A stretch of DNA of 64,000 nt, from positions 1 to 64,000 of IMG/VR virus record IMGVR_UViG_3300025093_000013; one strand, written 5' to 3'. Below the pieces are notes generated by a model. It was not told the origin of the DNA. It saw only the letters and a program-made list of their open reading frames with translations, and made no database searches. The position numbers and the translations under genes were made by a program. Shown here piece by piece: positions 9,901 through 17,518 of the stretch. This DNA comes from a virus. The first letter of the stretch is position 1; each line of letters opens with the position of its first letter.

Positions 9901-11087
9901 GAAAGATGCCTACTTATGTGAGCCCTGTTGAGCTAAGTGATGACGAGATTCTTTCTAGAGTTGAATCTGCTCCTGTTGGTGGTGAGACAAGTGCCACCAC
10001 AGGTGTTAGAGATGGTGTAACACTAACAAACCATCCTTATAGCGGAACAGTTCAATATGTAGACCCAGGTGCAGGAAACTCTACCAACAGGATAGAAGTC
10101 CCTGCTGCTGGATTGGTTGTTAGTGGAATGAATTTCGAGCAGTGTAAAATTAAAACTACTAACCCACTTAGGTTCGTAGACTGCCAGTTCTCTGGACAGA
10201 CTGACTACCACGACGGTATAAATCAATACTATGTTTGTTGGGATAACAACCAAGGTGGTGGTAATATCAATAAGAAGGTAGACTTTGAGTATTGCGACTT
10301 CCGAGGAGGTGGATCTCTAACCTTTATGATGGCCTTTAGAGGTATGCATAAGTGTAACTTTGATAATGTCATTGGAGATTTTATCAGATTTAGATCGGGT
10401 AGTTATAGAGTAACTAACTGCTATTTTGGAAAATATATGAACGCTGAGGATAGTTCATTGAACGGTAATAATGGACACTACAACGCTAACAACGGCTTTA
10501 GTCCTCACGCGGATGCACATCAAATTTACAAATCAGTAAATCCCATAATTCATTTCGGTGATTGTACATTTGATCAAAGGCCCTCTACATGGGGCGATGG
10601 AACTACCAACCCAGACCATTATCAAGGTGCAAACCCTGATAAGATCCATCAGTACGGTGGTAGCACAAGTGATCCAACGGCAACTGATCTAGGTGAGATG
10701 AGGTTTACAAACTGCATTCTTAACGGAGGTGGTCATTACATGTTTACATGTGACCCTGAGTACCCCGTTGCATCTAATGGAAACTGTTTAAAGGGAGAGT
10801 TCTCATTCAAAGATTGTAAGTGGGGAACTGGGCTAAAGTCAGGCTTCTTCAATACAAAAACACACACGCTGACTGATTTGGGAGGAAATGTTTGGTTAGA
10901 AACTGGAACTCCTGGTATAAGACTTCCTCAAGAAGCACTTGATGCAGGAACTACCACCAACCAAGGTAGAAATAATCTTCCAATCTCTTATGTCATCCGA
11001 GGGCTTGATAATGTTAACTTTGGTTCTGACGGTATGAACGAGAGTGGAAGAACTTCCTGGGGACAGCGTGGAGTCGGCTGGGGCTGA
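6990..11087 (+). CDS. Tail spike/fibre with LamG-like and two beta-helix (lyase-like) domains
   Basis: 1365 residues. N-terminal 50 residues are a probable virion anchor. Residues about 60-310 resemble a LamG/concanavalin-type jelly roll (EVTMEAWFKPSD, ARFYVDGVLVD). Residues 320-440 look Calx-beta-like (TLGEDFTLTPSTVDLPKG). Residues 550-840 form a right-handed parallel beta-helix of the pectate-lyase type (many VTFRNC-like rungs). After a second beta-sandwich linker (880-960), a second beta-helix covers 1010-1340. Both helices carry an HAD-x-x-Q motif (about 668 and 1173) that is also in the secreted protein at 30094. Likely recognises or degrades host polysaccharide. Starts on GGAGG at 6975. 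Confidence 0.8.
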   Translation: MGWDIRRPKFEGGRTLAARARAWAYAKKALIPPSKNDSFQRGTTSYSDKARYNGTNRVQDGLLCEWWFDEGNGNTIIDRTPLTRESDLNWIENAGAGLLGEWSRDSSQNDRYYLNLSAGGATRNTGSQEFTAGPIAANEVTMEAWFKPSDQDGLATSGPGRIATIVPVNTTYTDQCVMLGHGTWTGNASNHNARSYAARVKMYDTVHQLWSADDTAVTDQLVHLVVTAKYNTELDRAEARFYVDGVLVDSKNVYDDSSEIFEDWDPTARISTGAARNGQKKAKGGYYLTAIYRRALTAAEVSQNFEEGVSPQNGGYKKGTRAVLNDGASTLKAGKADKFEVSLSGGVHLDKLTVTLTASSDNAGFTLGEDFTLTPSTVDLPKGTYVKSVSLSCAADTSADHTVHVSVSSISNNGGTTVVESPSNDANDSFDTAVTAKAVKPDLKFQFDTDPHIIPSPTAAVIDGFTVAKTRDYDESVEFTVSGTATTDNTADYYFWSGGAPGVFSAPFLPISGTNCGYNNEIWQQTYGSPVTLSAWGGDGGVTDKITTNGLLVENAIVNGVVNVKANDVTFRNCLIQGADAGDSPTEYALYALNATFDFTGITIEDCSIERCDSASLLIGNTTVRRCAFYDASFDFIKSQSGDGKGNVTVESCHFQHMGNKAEFPSAHADVWQHRGPGKNLICRWNHFDLPGYFETPPNRVHSASIIWQNKTTDSDGNPIVGIDLSGLVIDSNYFNKGCSNAILLAAKFGPLNNCFVINNKFYGEADDYNNDEGYTTGENNDPYIGMGWCQYHLTAPANETTDNGGPWIPEYTAFNNRHYDGSEVYKTGRGPANSSPMDNVLAPPDIPFYESPVGDKIDLSTGITLTMGPEETSKGVLIYSEATDNNGTFVDGDTVSGVLVSGSVTTGTDAGDSLSVCSTLSTLTIEFNEAGFARNGLGTGTRIPTKTGKFETVIFDDEDDDGNLVANEVGKMPTYVSPVELSDDEILSRVESAPVGGETSATTGVRDGVTLTNHPYSGTVQYVDPGAGNSTNRIEVPAAGLVVSGMNFEQCKIKTTNPLRFVDCQFSGQTDYHDGINQYYVCWDNNQGGGNINKKVDFEYCDFRGGGSLTFMMAFRGMHKCNFDNVIGDFIRFRSGSYRVTNCYFGKYMNAEDSSLNGNNGHYNANNGFSPHADAHQIYKSVNPIIHFGDCTFDQRPSTWGDGTTNPDHYQGANPDKIHQYGGSTSDPTATDLGEMRFTNCILNGGGHYMFTCDPEYPVASNGNCLKGEFSFKDCKWGTGLKSGFFNTKTHTLTDLGGNVWLETGTPGIRLPQEALDAGTTTNQGRNNLPISYVIRGLDNVNFGSDGMNESGRTSWGQRGVGWG

Positions 11088-11089
11088 TA

Positions 11090-11098
11090 CTATAATAG
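11090..11098 (+). promoter_or_regulatory. CTATAATAG promoter for the zinc-ribbon/helicase operon
   Basis: CTATAATAG lies between the tail-spike stop and the next ATG; TATAAT (11091-11096) ends five bases before ATG 11102. No TTGACA-like -35 is seen at the usual distance. Confidence 0.6.
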
Positions 11099-11101
11099 GT
11101 C

Positions 11102-11533
11102 ATGGCTATCTACGAGTTCATCTGTCATGACTGTGAAGTAATTTGGGAACGGGAAGCGCCTATGAGTAAAGCGCCTTCCCGTTCTCGTTGTCCTGAGTGT
11201 AAAAAGCTTAAGAACAGGCATTGGGGCGATGTCCCTGTAATGTTTAATGGCAACGACTACTACACTAACAAGCGCAAGCAGCACAAACTTGTCTACGAAG
11301 ACAAGGCTAAGGGCAAGGAGGTTATGGAAAACCTACTTGATGCCACGAAGCGAATGGGTGAAGAAACTAAATGTCCATACAAACAATATGGGCTTACTGA
11401 AGAAGGCGTCGAAGCCTACGGTGGTGTACGAAAAACAGAGGCTGATAAAAAAATGTCCGAGAAAATGGGTGACAAGATGAAGGAATCAGTCTACAATAAC
11501 AGCCAAGCGTACCGAAACCTTGGCAAACGATAA
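11102..11533 (+). CDS. FmdB-type zinc ribbon protein
   Basis: 143 residues. The N-terminal 55 residues match the FmdB putative regulatory zinc ribbon: YEFICHDC (Cys 8 and 11) and RCPECKK, followed by WGDVPVMFNGNDYY. The rest is charged and helical (KKMSEKMGDKMKE). Small zinc ribbons of this type occur in phages next to structural or replication genes; the function is unknown. Directly follows the CTATAATAG promoter with almost no leader. Confidence 0.75.
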   Translation: MAIYEFICHDCEVIWEREAPMSKAPSRSRCPECKKLKNRHWGDVPVMFNGNDYYTNKRKQHKLVYEDKAKGKEVMENLLDATKRMGEETKCPYKQYGLTEEGVEAYGGVRKTEADKKMSEKMGDKMKESVYNNSQAYRNLGKR

Positions 11534-11541
11534 ACAACGAT

Positions 11542-12864
11542 ATGGCATACAACTTTTCAGACAACATTCAGCGAGGCATTCTCAACCTCGCCAAGAGTAA
11601 TCTTGATTTCTTCAACGAGATCGCTCCGCTCGTCAAGTCGGAGTATTTTGAGTACCCAATCCACTCTACGCTATACGAAGGTATCGTGGAGTTCTTTGGG
11701 AAATACCACAAGCTCCCAAATGACGATTTCCTTCTTGAGTTCTGCAAGGATCGCAAGAGGCAGTCGGAGTCTGTCGCTGAGTATGAGGACGAGATCTGTT
11801 TCGTCAACAACCTTGATGCCTCCACAGTCCAGAACACTGAGTTCATCGTAGACTGTGTGGAGAAGTTTGCTCGCAGAGAATCAATGAAGCAAGCCATCAC
11901 CAAGTCTGTTGACCTCATGCGAGATGGACGCTTCGATGAGATCGAGACTGAGGTGAAGGAAGCCCTTCTGGTTGCACGCAGCCAGGACTTCGGCCAAGAT
12001 TACTTCAAAGACACCGAAGCACGATGGGAGCGCCTTCTGACCGTCAATGATGACGATTACATCAAGACTTGCCTGCCTAGCCTTGATCGTGGTCTGAATG
12101 GTGGTGGTCTTCGTAAAAAGGAACTTGCTATGGTTGTTGCTCCTCCTGGGGTCGGCAAGTCCCTTTACCTAGCCAATCAGGCAGTGAAGTGTCTGATTGA
12201 GAATCTGAAAGTTGTTTATATATCGTTGGAGATGAGTGAAGATAGGGTGGGTCAACGCATCGACTCTATCTCCACTCTGATCCCTCAGAAGCTTCTTGGT
12301 CAGGAGCGTGAGCAAAAGATGCTACGCCAACGACACAAGATCTTCCAAGACCGCTTCCCCAAGGCTAACCTCCGCATCAAGGAGTTCCCCACGGGCATGG
12401 CAAATGTAAACACTATTCGGGCGTATCTCAACCAACTAAAAAGCTACGAGGATTTCGTACCCGATGTGCTTGTCATCGACTACATGGAGCTACTCCGTCC
12501 AGTTCGTGAAGGCATGAGTGAGTACGAGGCTCAACAGCGTATTGCAGAGGAGCTACGAGGCATTGGTGTCGAGCAGGACATGCTGATCTGGACTGCTACC
12601 CAGACGAACCGTGCTGGTCGTGGAGCCCGTCTCATCACCGACGAACACCTGGGCGACAGCTATGGTAAGTTCCGTGTGGTGGACCTTGCAATCTCTCTCA
12701 ACCAAGACGAAGAAGAGTTCGATGAGGGCATGATGCGAGCCTATGTTATGAAGGCCAGAAATGGCAAGGCTAGGTTCGTGATCCCCATGACCATCAACTA
12801 TAATGTATTGGTTATGCAAGAGGTTGACCATGACGAGAACCAAGAGCCTGAAGCAGAAAATTAA
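11542..12864 (+). CDS. 41: DnaB/gp41-type replicative helicase
   Basis: 440 residues. Walker A APPGVGKS near residue 200, the ISLEMS segment of RecA-fold helicases near 231, Walker B VLVIDYMELL near 310, sensor WTATQTNRAG near 350, and a C-terminal arm (DLAISLNQDEEE). The N-terminal 150 residues are the helical DnaB-type domain. Unwinds the fork and should work with the TOPRIM primase encoded at 62465. Acidic tail. Eight bases separate it from the zinc ribbon gene. Confidence 0.93.
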   Translation: MAYNFSDNIQRGILNLAKSNLDFFNEIAPLVKSEYFEYPIHSTLYEGIVEFFGKYHKLPNDDFLLEFCKDRKRQSESVAEYEDEICFVNNLDASTVQNTEFIVDCVEKFARRESMKQAITKSVDLMRDGRFDEIETEVKEALLVARSQDFGQDYFKDTEARWERLLTVNDDDYIKTCLPSLDRGLNGGGLRKKELAMVVAPPGVGKSLYLANQAVKCLIENLKVVYISLEMSEDRVGQRIDSISTLIPQKLLGQEREQKMLRQRHKIFQDRFPKANLRIKEFPTGMANVNTIRAYLNQLKSYEDFVPDVLVIDYMELLRPVREGMSEYEAQQRIAEELRGIGVEQDMLIWTATQTNRAGRGARLITDEHLGDSYGKFRVVDLAISLNQDEEEFDEGMMRAYVMKARNGKARFVIPMTINYNVLVMQEVDHDENQEPEAEN

Positions 12865-13201
12865 GGATATAGGCTATCTCCACTTTGGTTGGGCCGCATT
12901 CAACATCATCTTCAAAAAGGACCTGTCCTACATGGGTGATGATTGTCTCGGCCTGACCGACTTCGATAAGCTGGAGATCATATTAGACGATACTGCCAAG
13001 GACCATGTTCTTCGTCCGACCCTGGTGCATGAGATCTTTCATGTTATCTTTTCTACGACTGGGCTGAGGGCTGATGATGAGGACTCTACGGTGGAGCTAA
13101 AAACAACTAACGAATTTGTTGTGGAATCTGCTACCCGTGGACTATTATTGTTTCAACACCTGAATCCTGAACTGTGGAGCGTGATATTCGATGAAGAGTG
13201 A
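12830..13201 (+). CDS. Small zincin-type metallopeptidase
   Basis: About 123 residues from ATG 12830 (AGAGG just upstream; an in-frame ATG 12803 lies deeper in gene 41). It carries VHEIFHVIF, an HExxH zinc-peptidase motif near residue 69, with downstream acidic candidates for the third ligand in NEFVVES. This resembles the small ImmA/IrrE-type or phage zincin families, but without the usual helix-turn-helix. It lies between helicase and recombination/SSB genes, overlapping both neighbours, so it belongs to the replication operon. Substrate unknown. Confidence 0.6.
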   Translation: MTRTKSLKQKIKDIGYLHFGWAAFNIIFKKDLSYMGDDCLGLTDFDKLEIILDDTAKDHVLRPTLVHEIFHVIFSTTGLRADDEDSTVELKTTNEFVVESATRGLLLFQHLNPELWSVIFDEE

Positions 13202-13640
13202 TGACCTACTAAAAGCATACGACGAGCTAGACATGGATCTTTACCTTAAGCTCGCGGACAGCCTGCTTAGTATCGATAAGTTTTCTGTAAACGACGAGAT
13301 CCTTAAGCACTCTCGTATTTATTCCTACTACTGTGGTCTACTAGAGTTTGCGACCAAGAGCGTCAAGGACTACGAGGTAGACATGGAGAAGCATGAGGTG
13401 GATTTGAAAAATGATGCCCGTGATGCTATTATTCAAGCTGGGGCAAGGGCAACGGTCGCTGCTGTCGATGACTATGTTGGCCGTGATTCTACCCTACATA
13501 GTATGAAGAAGAACCTTGAGGAGAAGCGTTACAAGCAGGGTCTCCTCAAGTCTCTAGTCCAATCTATGTCACATAGAAAGGATCTGCTTGTACAACTATC
13601 TGCAAATTCTCGCGCTGAGACGAGAATGATCACTGACTGA
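13191..13640 (+). CDS. Helical protein, possible UvsY-like recombination mediator
   Basis: 149 residues, nearly all helical and highly charged. The pattern is a short acidic N-terminus, then LKHSRIYSYYCGLLEFATKSVKD, then a long amphipathic segment and a C-terminal helix with SHRKDLLVQLSANSRAE. This resembles the layout of phage UvsY-type mediators, and its place between helicase and SSB genes fits loading UvsX onto SSB-coated DNA. I cannot show homology; it is an inference from layout and context. Overlaps the metallopeptidase stop. Confidence 0.4.
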   Translation: MKSDDLLKAYDELDMDLYLKLADSLLSIDKFSVNDEILKHSRIYSYYCGLLEFATKSVKDYEVDMEKHEVDLKNDARDAIIQAGARATVAAVDDYVGRDSTLHSMKKNLEEKRYKQGLLKSLVQSMSHRKDLLVQLSANSRAETRMITD

Positions 13641-13642
13641 AC

Positions 13643-13663
13643 TACTATATAAGGAAACTAACT
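13643..13663 (+). promoter_or_regulatory. TACTATATAAGG promoter/leader of the SSB gene
   Basis: TACTATATA begins at 13643 and is followed by AAGGAAA (13651-13657) and then ATG 13664. Unlike the leaderless sites it leaves room for a ribosome site, as expected for an abundant protein. Confidence 0.5.
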
Positions 13664-14437
13664 ATGGCTATTGACCTAAACGCGCTTCGTGCGAAGCACC
13701 AACAACTTACTAACCCTAAAACTGGTGGTGGAGATCAGGACTTCCTGAACAAATTCTACCAAGTAAAGGAGGGCGAGGCTTACCTTCGTATCCTTCCTGC
13801 TCCTGCGGATTCTGACAAGAACTTCTACGCAGAGACTAAGATCCACCGTGTTCCTCAACCTGATGGCTCGGTGAAGAATGTACACTGCCGTAAGGTGCAT
13901 GGGGAGAAGTGCCCTCTCTGTGACCTGTACTACGGTCTGTGGAAAACTGGTTCCAAGGAGGACGAGGACCTTGCTCGGCAAATCAAGCCCCGTGCTCGCT
14001 ACTACCTGAACGCCTATGACCGTGAGAACGAGGAGGTCAAGATCTTCTCCATCGGCGTTATTCTCTTCCAGAAGATTGTTGAGACCATGATGGATCCCGA
14101 CTACGCTGATCTTTTCGAGGAGTCTGAGAATGGTATCCTTGATACCGAGATCGGCCACGACTTCAAGCTTCATATGAAGAAGGAAGGACAATGGCCCAAG
14201 TACGATCAGTCGATGTTCCGCCCCAAGGCAACATCGCTTGGCAGCAAGAAGATGATCTCAGAGGTGATGGAGTCTCTTCACGATATTCACTCCCTTGTGA
14301 AGCTTGAAGAGTACGATGATGTGAAAGAGGCGGTTCTCAACCTGCGGCCTGAGCTTATGCCACGGGAACGCACTCTTCAAGAGGATTCTTCGGATGCAGG
14401 TTCCGATGATGATTTTACTAAGAGGTTAATGTCATGA
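13664..14437 (+). CDS. 32: gp32-type single-stranded DNA-binding protein
   Basis: 257 residues. Zinc-binding segment HCRKVHGEKCPLC at about residues 73-85, an OB-fold-like core with RYYLNAYDRENEE, and a short acidic C-terminal tail (SSDAGSDDD) as in T4 gp32, where it contacts replication partners. The N-terminus (NALRAKHQQLTN) resembles the basic cooperativity arm. Coats ssDNA for replication and UvsX recombination. Confidence 0.88.
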   Translation: MAIDLNALRAKHQQLTNPKTGGGDQDFLNKFYQVKEGEAYLRILPAPADSDKNFYAETKIHRVPQPDGSVKNVHCRKVHGEKCPLCDLYYGLWKTGSKEDEDLARQIKPRARYYLNAYDRENEEVKIFSIGVILFQKIVETMMDPDYADLFEESENGILDTEIGHDFKLHMKKEGQWPKYDQSMFRPKATSLGSKKMISEVMESLHDIHSLVKLEEYDDVKEAVLNLRPELMPRERTLQEDSSDAGSDDDFTKRLMS

Positions 14438-14991
14438 AACTTATCAATGTAATCGCAGCCTCAGTCCTAGTGTTCGGTACTACATCGTGCGCTGTTCTGA
14501 AGGAACTTATTGGTGACGGTACAGTCTTTACCACAGCCGATCAACTTGCCGAAGGTCAACAGGGCGCTGTCATCCCTTGGGAACAGCTTCCTGAGGAGAT
14601 CAAGGCTAAGATTCCTGAGGGCACTCAGGTCGTTGTAGCAGACAAGGAGCAACTTAAAGAAGATGCTGCTTATATCGCTGCTACTCCAGACGAGGGTGAC
14701 ATCGGGGCCATGATCGACGCTGGCTTTGGTATCGCAAGTACCTTCCTTCCTGGCCTTGCTGCATGGGAGGGCGTTGTAACGATGTTCTCTCAGCGTAAGC
14801 GCAAGCACTATGTTAAGGCAGCCAAGTCCCTTGTACCACACAAGGGAGATCCTACAGTTGATGTAGGTGGGACTGTCAAGGCTGTTGCTTCTGCACTTGG
14901 CCTAGCACACTCAACTGAGGCATCAAAGATTGCTGCTGACGATGAGCATGAGTACGAGTACGAAGAAGTACCCGAAGAGTCTGTTTCGTGA
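14434..14991 (+). CDS. Putative phage lipoprotein
   Basis: 185 residues. Signal peptide with hydrophobic core (IAASVLVFG) ending in lipobox TTSC, so Cys19 should be lipidated. A glycine/alanine-rich hydrophobic stretch near 95-115 could insert in a membrane; the C-terminus is acidic (DDEHEYEYEE). Starts with ATGA overlap to gene 32. No family recognised. Phage lipoproteins often block superinfection or assist lysis; either is only a guess here. Confidence 0.65.
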   Translation: MKLINVIAASVLVFGTTSCAVLKELIGDGTVFTTADQLAEGQQGAVIPWEQLPEEIKAKIPEGTQVVVADKEQLKEDAAYIAATPDEGDIGAMIDAGFGIASTFLPGLAAWEGVVTMFSQRKRKHYVKAAKSLVPHKGDPTVDVGGTVKAVASALGLAHSTEASKIAADDEHEYEYEEVPEESVS

Positions 14992-15013
14992 TAATCGCTG
15001 TGTCTGAGACAAT

Positions 15014-15064
15014 CCCGACGAAGGAGGTGATCCTACTAGAGTGTTCTAGAGGGATCCTGTCGGG
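15014..15064 (+). ncRNA. Hairpin displaying a 16S rRNA anti-Shine-Dalgarno complement
   Basis: In the 3' untranslated region of the gp32/lipoprotein genes. CCCGAC (15014-15019) pairs with GTCGGG (15059-15064), GATCC (15029-15033) with GGATC (15052-15056), and CTAGA (15036-15040) with TCTAG (15045-15049) around a GTGT loop. Between the outer two helices the 5' strand carries nine unpaired bases, GAAGGAGGT. AAGGAGGTGATCC (15021-15033) is a 13-base perfect complement of the conserved 16S 3' end. No reading frame of useful length follows. A ribosome-binding RNA is inferred. Confidence 0.5.
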
Positions 15065-15135
15065 CAGCGAAGATTAGACAGTCTAGAAACTCGAAAAAAG
15101 CGTTAGACGGGCGCTTTAAAAATCTCAGGCTGGCA

Positions 15136-15144
15136 CTATAATAG
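15136..15144 (+). promoter_or_regulatory. CTATAATAG promoter of the sugar operon
   Basis: CTATAATAG stands 30 bases before the first gene of the glycan cluster and directly before a hairpin. No convincing -35 box. Confidence 0.6.
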
Positions 15145-15168
15145 GGAGACGGTTCAAAGCCGTCTCCC
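15144..15168 (+). promoter_or_regulatory. 5' leader hairpin of the sugar operon
   Basis: Perfect 9-bp stem GGGAGACGG (15144-15152) / CCGTCTCCC (15160-15168) with a 7-base loop. It would form the extreme 5' end of the operon transcript if the CTATAATAG box is used, and it ends five bases before ATG 15174, leaving no Shine-Dalgarno. It may stabilise the RNA or act as an attenuator; the T content downstream is too low for a strong terminator. Confidence 0.6.
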
Positions 15169-15173
15169 TTCTT

Positions 15174-15758
15174 ATGTTTAAGCAGTTTCAAAGACAGTCC
15201 TTCTGGTCTGGTTTACTACAAAAAGCCTTAGCAAAAGGAACTATTCATGATTCTCTAGGAACAGGAATAGATCACTGCTTATTCAATGCTATTGAGTACA
15301 GGCATATTTCTCTAATAGAAAAACTAATACACAGAGGTAATCTGGATCCTATCAAGACTCCTTTAACCACTGATTCTAATCTCAAAGATCATCTAAAGAA
15401 TTCTAATACTAAGGTTTTAGATGTTGCATGTGGATATGGAAGATTCGCTAAATACTTCAACCCACACAACTACATGGGGGTTGACAGTTGCCAGTCTTTC
15501 ATATCTCTGGCAACTGAAAATAATCCAGAGCATACTTTTTTAGTAGCGGATGTTAGCCACCTGAACTTTGATGATAAAGAGTATGATCTTGGGATAGTAT
15601 GTGGTTTTAGGCGAATGATCTGTGATTCAGATGGGCTAAAGGAGTGGAATAAGATTAACAAAGAAATTAAGAGAGTATGCAAGAAGGTTTTATACCTTGA
15701 ATATACTAACGGAAATTCATATTTCTTACTAGATGACTACGAGATTTACAATGGATAA
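15174..15758 (+). CDS. SAM-dependent methyltransferase (class I)
   Basis: 194 residues. SAM-binding motif I is VLDVACGYGRFAKYF near residue 81-95, followed by an acidic strand end (MGVDS) and ADVSHLNF. First gene of the sugar operon, so a methyl transfer onto a sugar or sugar-linked substrate is likely; the substrate cannot be read. Its stop overlaps the next start. Confidence 0.75.
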   Translation: MFKQFQRQSFWSGLLQKALAKGTIHDSLGTGIDHCLFNAIEYRHISLIEKLIHRGNLDPIKTPLTTDSNLKDHLKNSNTKVLDVACGYGRFAKYFNPHNYMGVDSCQSFISLATENNPEHTFLVADVSHLNFDDKEYDLGIVCGFRRMICDSDGLKEWNKINKEIKRVCKKVLYLEYTNGNSYFLLDDYEIYNG

Positions 15759-16947
15759 TAAACTAAAGATACTAGTTGTACCTGCCAATGATGGTGGATG
15801 TGCGTATTACAGAGCGTGGCTACCTTTTAATAAGCTGGCTCAACACTATGGCGATAAAGTAGAAGTTCGCTTTAACAAGAACCCTTTGGGCATAGAAGAA
15901 GAGGGTGAAAGGCAGGGGCAGTGGAAACAGGACTGGGAGTTCGAGGATATGAAGTGGGCTGATATTATCTTCACTCAGAACCTTAGTAACTTTGGTGGAC
16001 CATATACCGCTCGTATCGTAGGCAAGGCTAAAGAGTTTGGCAAGTTCATGCACTACGACACTGATGACCTTCTGACCGATGTTTACAAAGGTCACAGGCT
16101 AGAGAAGGTATACGAGGAGCGAGGACTTAGTGAGATTACTAAGTTTATCTATCACAACTCTGACCTCGTAACTGTAACTCAACAGAAGTTTGCAGAAAGG
16201 GTACATCCCTTCTGTGGTGAAAAGACAACTCTTGCGATTGTAAAGAATGCCATTGATTACGAGCTTCCTTGCTGGAACATGCCAAAGGTTTCACCACAAA
16301 GGAAGAATCTATGTCGTGTAGGCTGGGTAGGAGGCATTCACCATGAGCAGGACCTGAGAGAGTTTGTAGGTGTTCCTTGGCTTGTGAACCAAAAGGCAGG
16401 CCGTGAGCGCGTTCACTGGGACTTCTATGGACGCCCCCCAGTGCCCCCAGACACAAAACCAGACTGGCAACAGGATGTATGGGACAACTATACTAGAATG
16501 CTCACAGCGGGCTTTAGAGGAGCTAGGAACTGGGCTGTACGACAAGCCATGGGTCCTGATCGCTATGGTGAGTTCTACACTCACATGGATGTAGCAATCG
16601 CTCCTCTACAATTCAATGCGTTCAATGACAGTAAGAGTGAGATTAAAGTAGCTGAGTGTGGCCGTTATGGTATTCCTCTTGTAGCTACAGACTGTGGATG
16701 CTACGACGAGACTATTAAGAATGGTCATACAGGATACTTGATTGACAAGAACAACACCAAGTCTGATTGGGTAAAGGTCATGACCAGAATGATCAAGGAC
16801 AAGAAAGGTCGTGAGGAGATGGGCGCTAACCTTAAGAGCGTCACTGATCAATACTTTGATATCAACAAGGTCGTCAAGTTTAGACTGGATCTCTACAAGC
16901 AACTACAAATCAAAAATGAAGTTCTCGATAATAGTGCCGCACTATGA
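15751..16947 (+). CDS. GT-B type glycosyltransferase
   Basis: 398 residues from ATG 15751 (an in-frame ATG 15733 is less likely). N-terminal strand LKILVVPANDGGCAYYR, and a C-terminal nucleotide-sugar region with SEIKVAECGRYGIPLVATDCGCYDE, the E-x7-E type motif of GT4-like enzymes. Transfers a sugar from an activated donor to a glycan acceptor in the cytoplasm. Confidence 0.8.
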   Translation: MDNKLKILVVPANDGGCAYYRAWLPFNKLAQHYGDKVEVRFNKNPLGIEEEGERQGQWKQDWEFEDMKWADIIFTQNLSNFGGPYTARIVGKAKEFGKFMHYDTDDLLTDVYKGHRLEKVYEERGLSEITKFIYHNSDLVTVTQQKFAERVHPFCGEKTTLAIVKNAIDYELPCWNMPKVSPQRKNLCRVGWVGGIHHEQDLREFVGVPWLVNQKAGRERVHWDFYGRPPVPPDTKPDWQQDVWDNYTRMLTAGFRGARNWAVRQAMGPDRYGEFYTHMDVAIAPLQFNAFNDSKSEIKVAECGRYGIPLVATDCGCYDETIKNGHTGYLIDKNNTKSDWVKVMTRMIKDKKGREEMGANLKSVTDQYFDINKVVKFRLDLYKQLQIKNEVLDNSAAL

Positions 16948-17518
16948 CGGAGTGATTGATGACAAGACTCTATGCTTATGCATGGACAACCTATCTCAAT
17001 CAAAGTTCAAAGACTTCGAGGTCTTGCTGTACCACGATGGTCCTGTATCTAGACCACTGCCTAAATTCTCTGGGTACAATTTAGATCTGAAAGTAAGGGA
17101 AACTAAAAAAAGGTACAATGACTGGGGACACAGCCTAAGAGATCTCGGTATTAAAGAAGCAAAAGGTGAATATATAATTCATCTAAACCCTGACAATATT
17201 TTGTATACTGATACTTTGCAAGAGATCGCAAAGATGGATAGCGACATCATCATATGCCCAGTGATCCTAGATGGCACCATTAGAAAAAAAGAAGGGTTAC
17301 TTCGGACTGGTAAAGATGGAGATCAAGTTATATTAGACGGGCATCCCCCTATCCATCAAAACATAGACGCAATGCAATTGGTAATGAAGACATCTCTTTG
17401 GAGAAAGAACGGAGGATGGTTCGACAAGTCCGAGCAGTCTGATGGGCTTATGTATCAAAAGTTTTGTTTAGAAAACGACTTCATTTATTGCGGTCACATT
17501 ATTGGAGTTCATAGATGA
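16916..17518 (+). CDS. GT-A (family 2-like) glycosyltransferase
   Basis: 200 residues from ATG 16916. Begins with the typical FSIIVPHYDG strand; LLYHDGP and EYIIHLNPDN (DxD-like position) follow. Short for GT2, lacking a C-terminal membrane region. Overlaps the previous gene by 32 bases and the next by 4. Confidence 0.75.
   Translation: MKFSIIVPHYDGVIDDKTLCLCMDNLSQSKFKDFEVLLYHDGPVSRPLPKFSGYNLDLKVRETKKRYNDWGHSLRDLGIKEAKGEYIIHLNPDNILYTDTLQEIAKMDSDIIICPVILDGTIRKKEGLLRTGKDGDQVILDGHPPIHQNIDAMQLVMKTSLWRKNGGWFDKSEQSDGLMYQKFCLENDFIYCGHIIGVHR

Noticed and set aside
15041-15049. GTG TTC TAG mini-ORF after the 16S complement
   Set aside because: Only two codons, and it lies in the apical loop of the hairpin; it does not explain a 13-base ribosome match.
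15134-15152. Similarity of CACTATAATAGGGAGA to a T7 RNA polymerase promoter
   Set aside because: Two extra bases interrupt the match, the upstream half is absent, and no single-subunit RNA polymerase gene is seen in the window.
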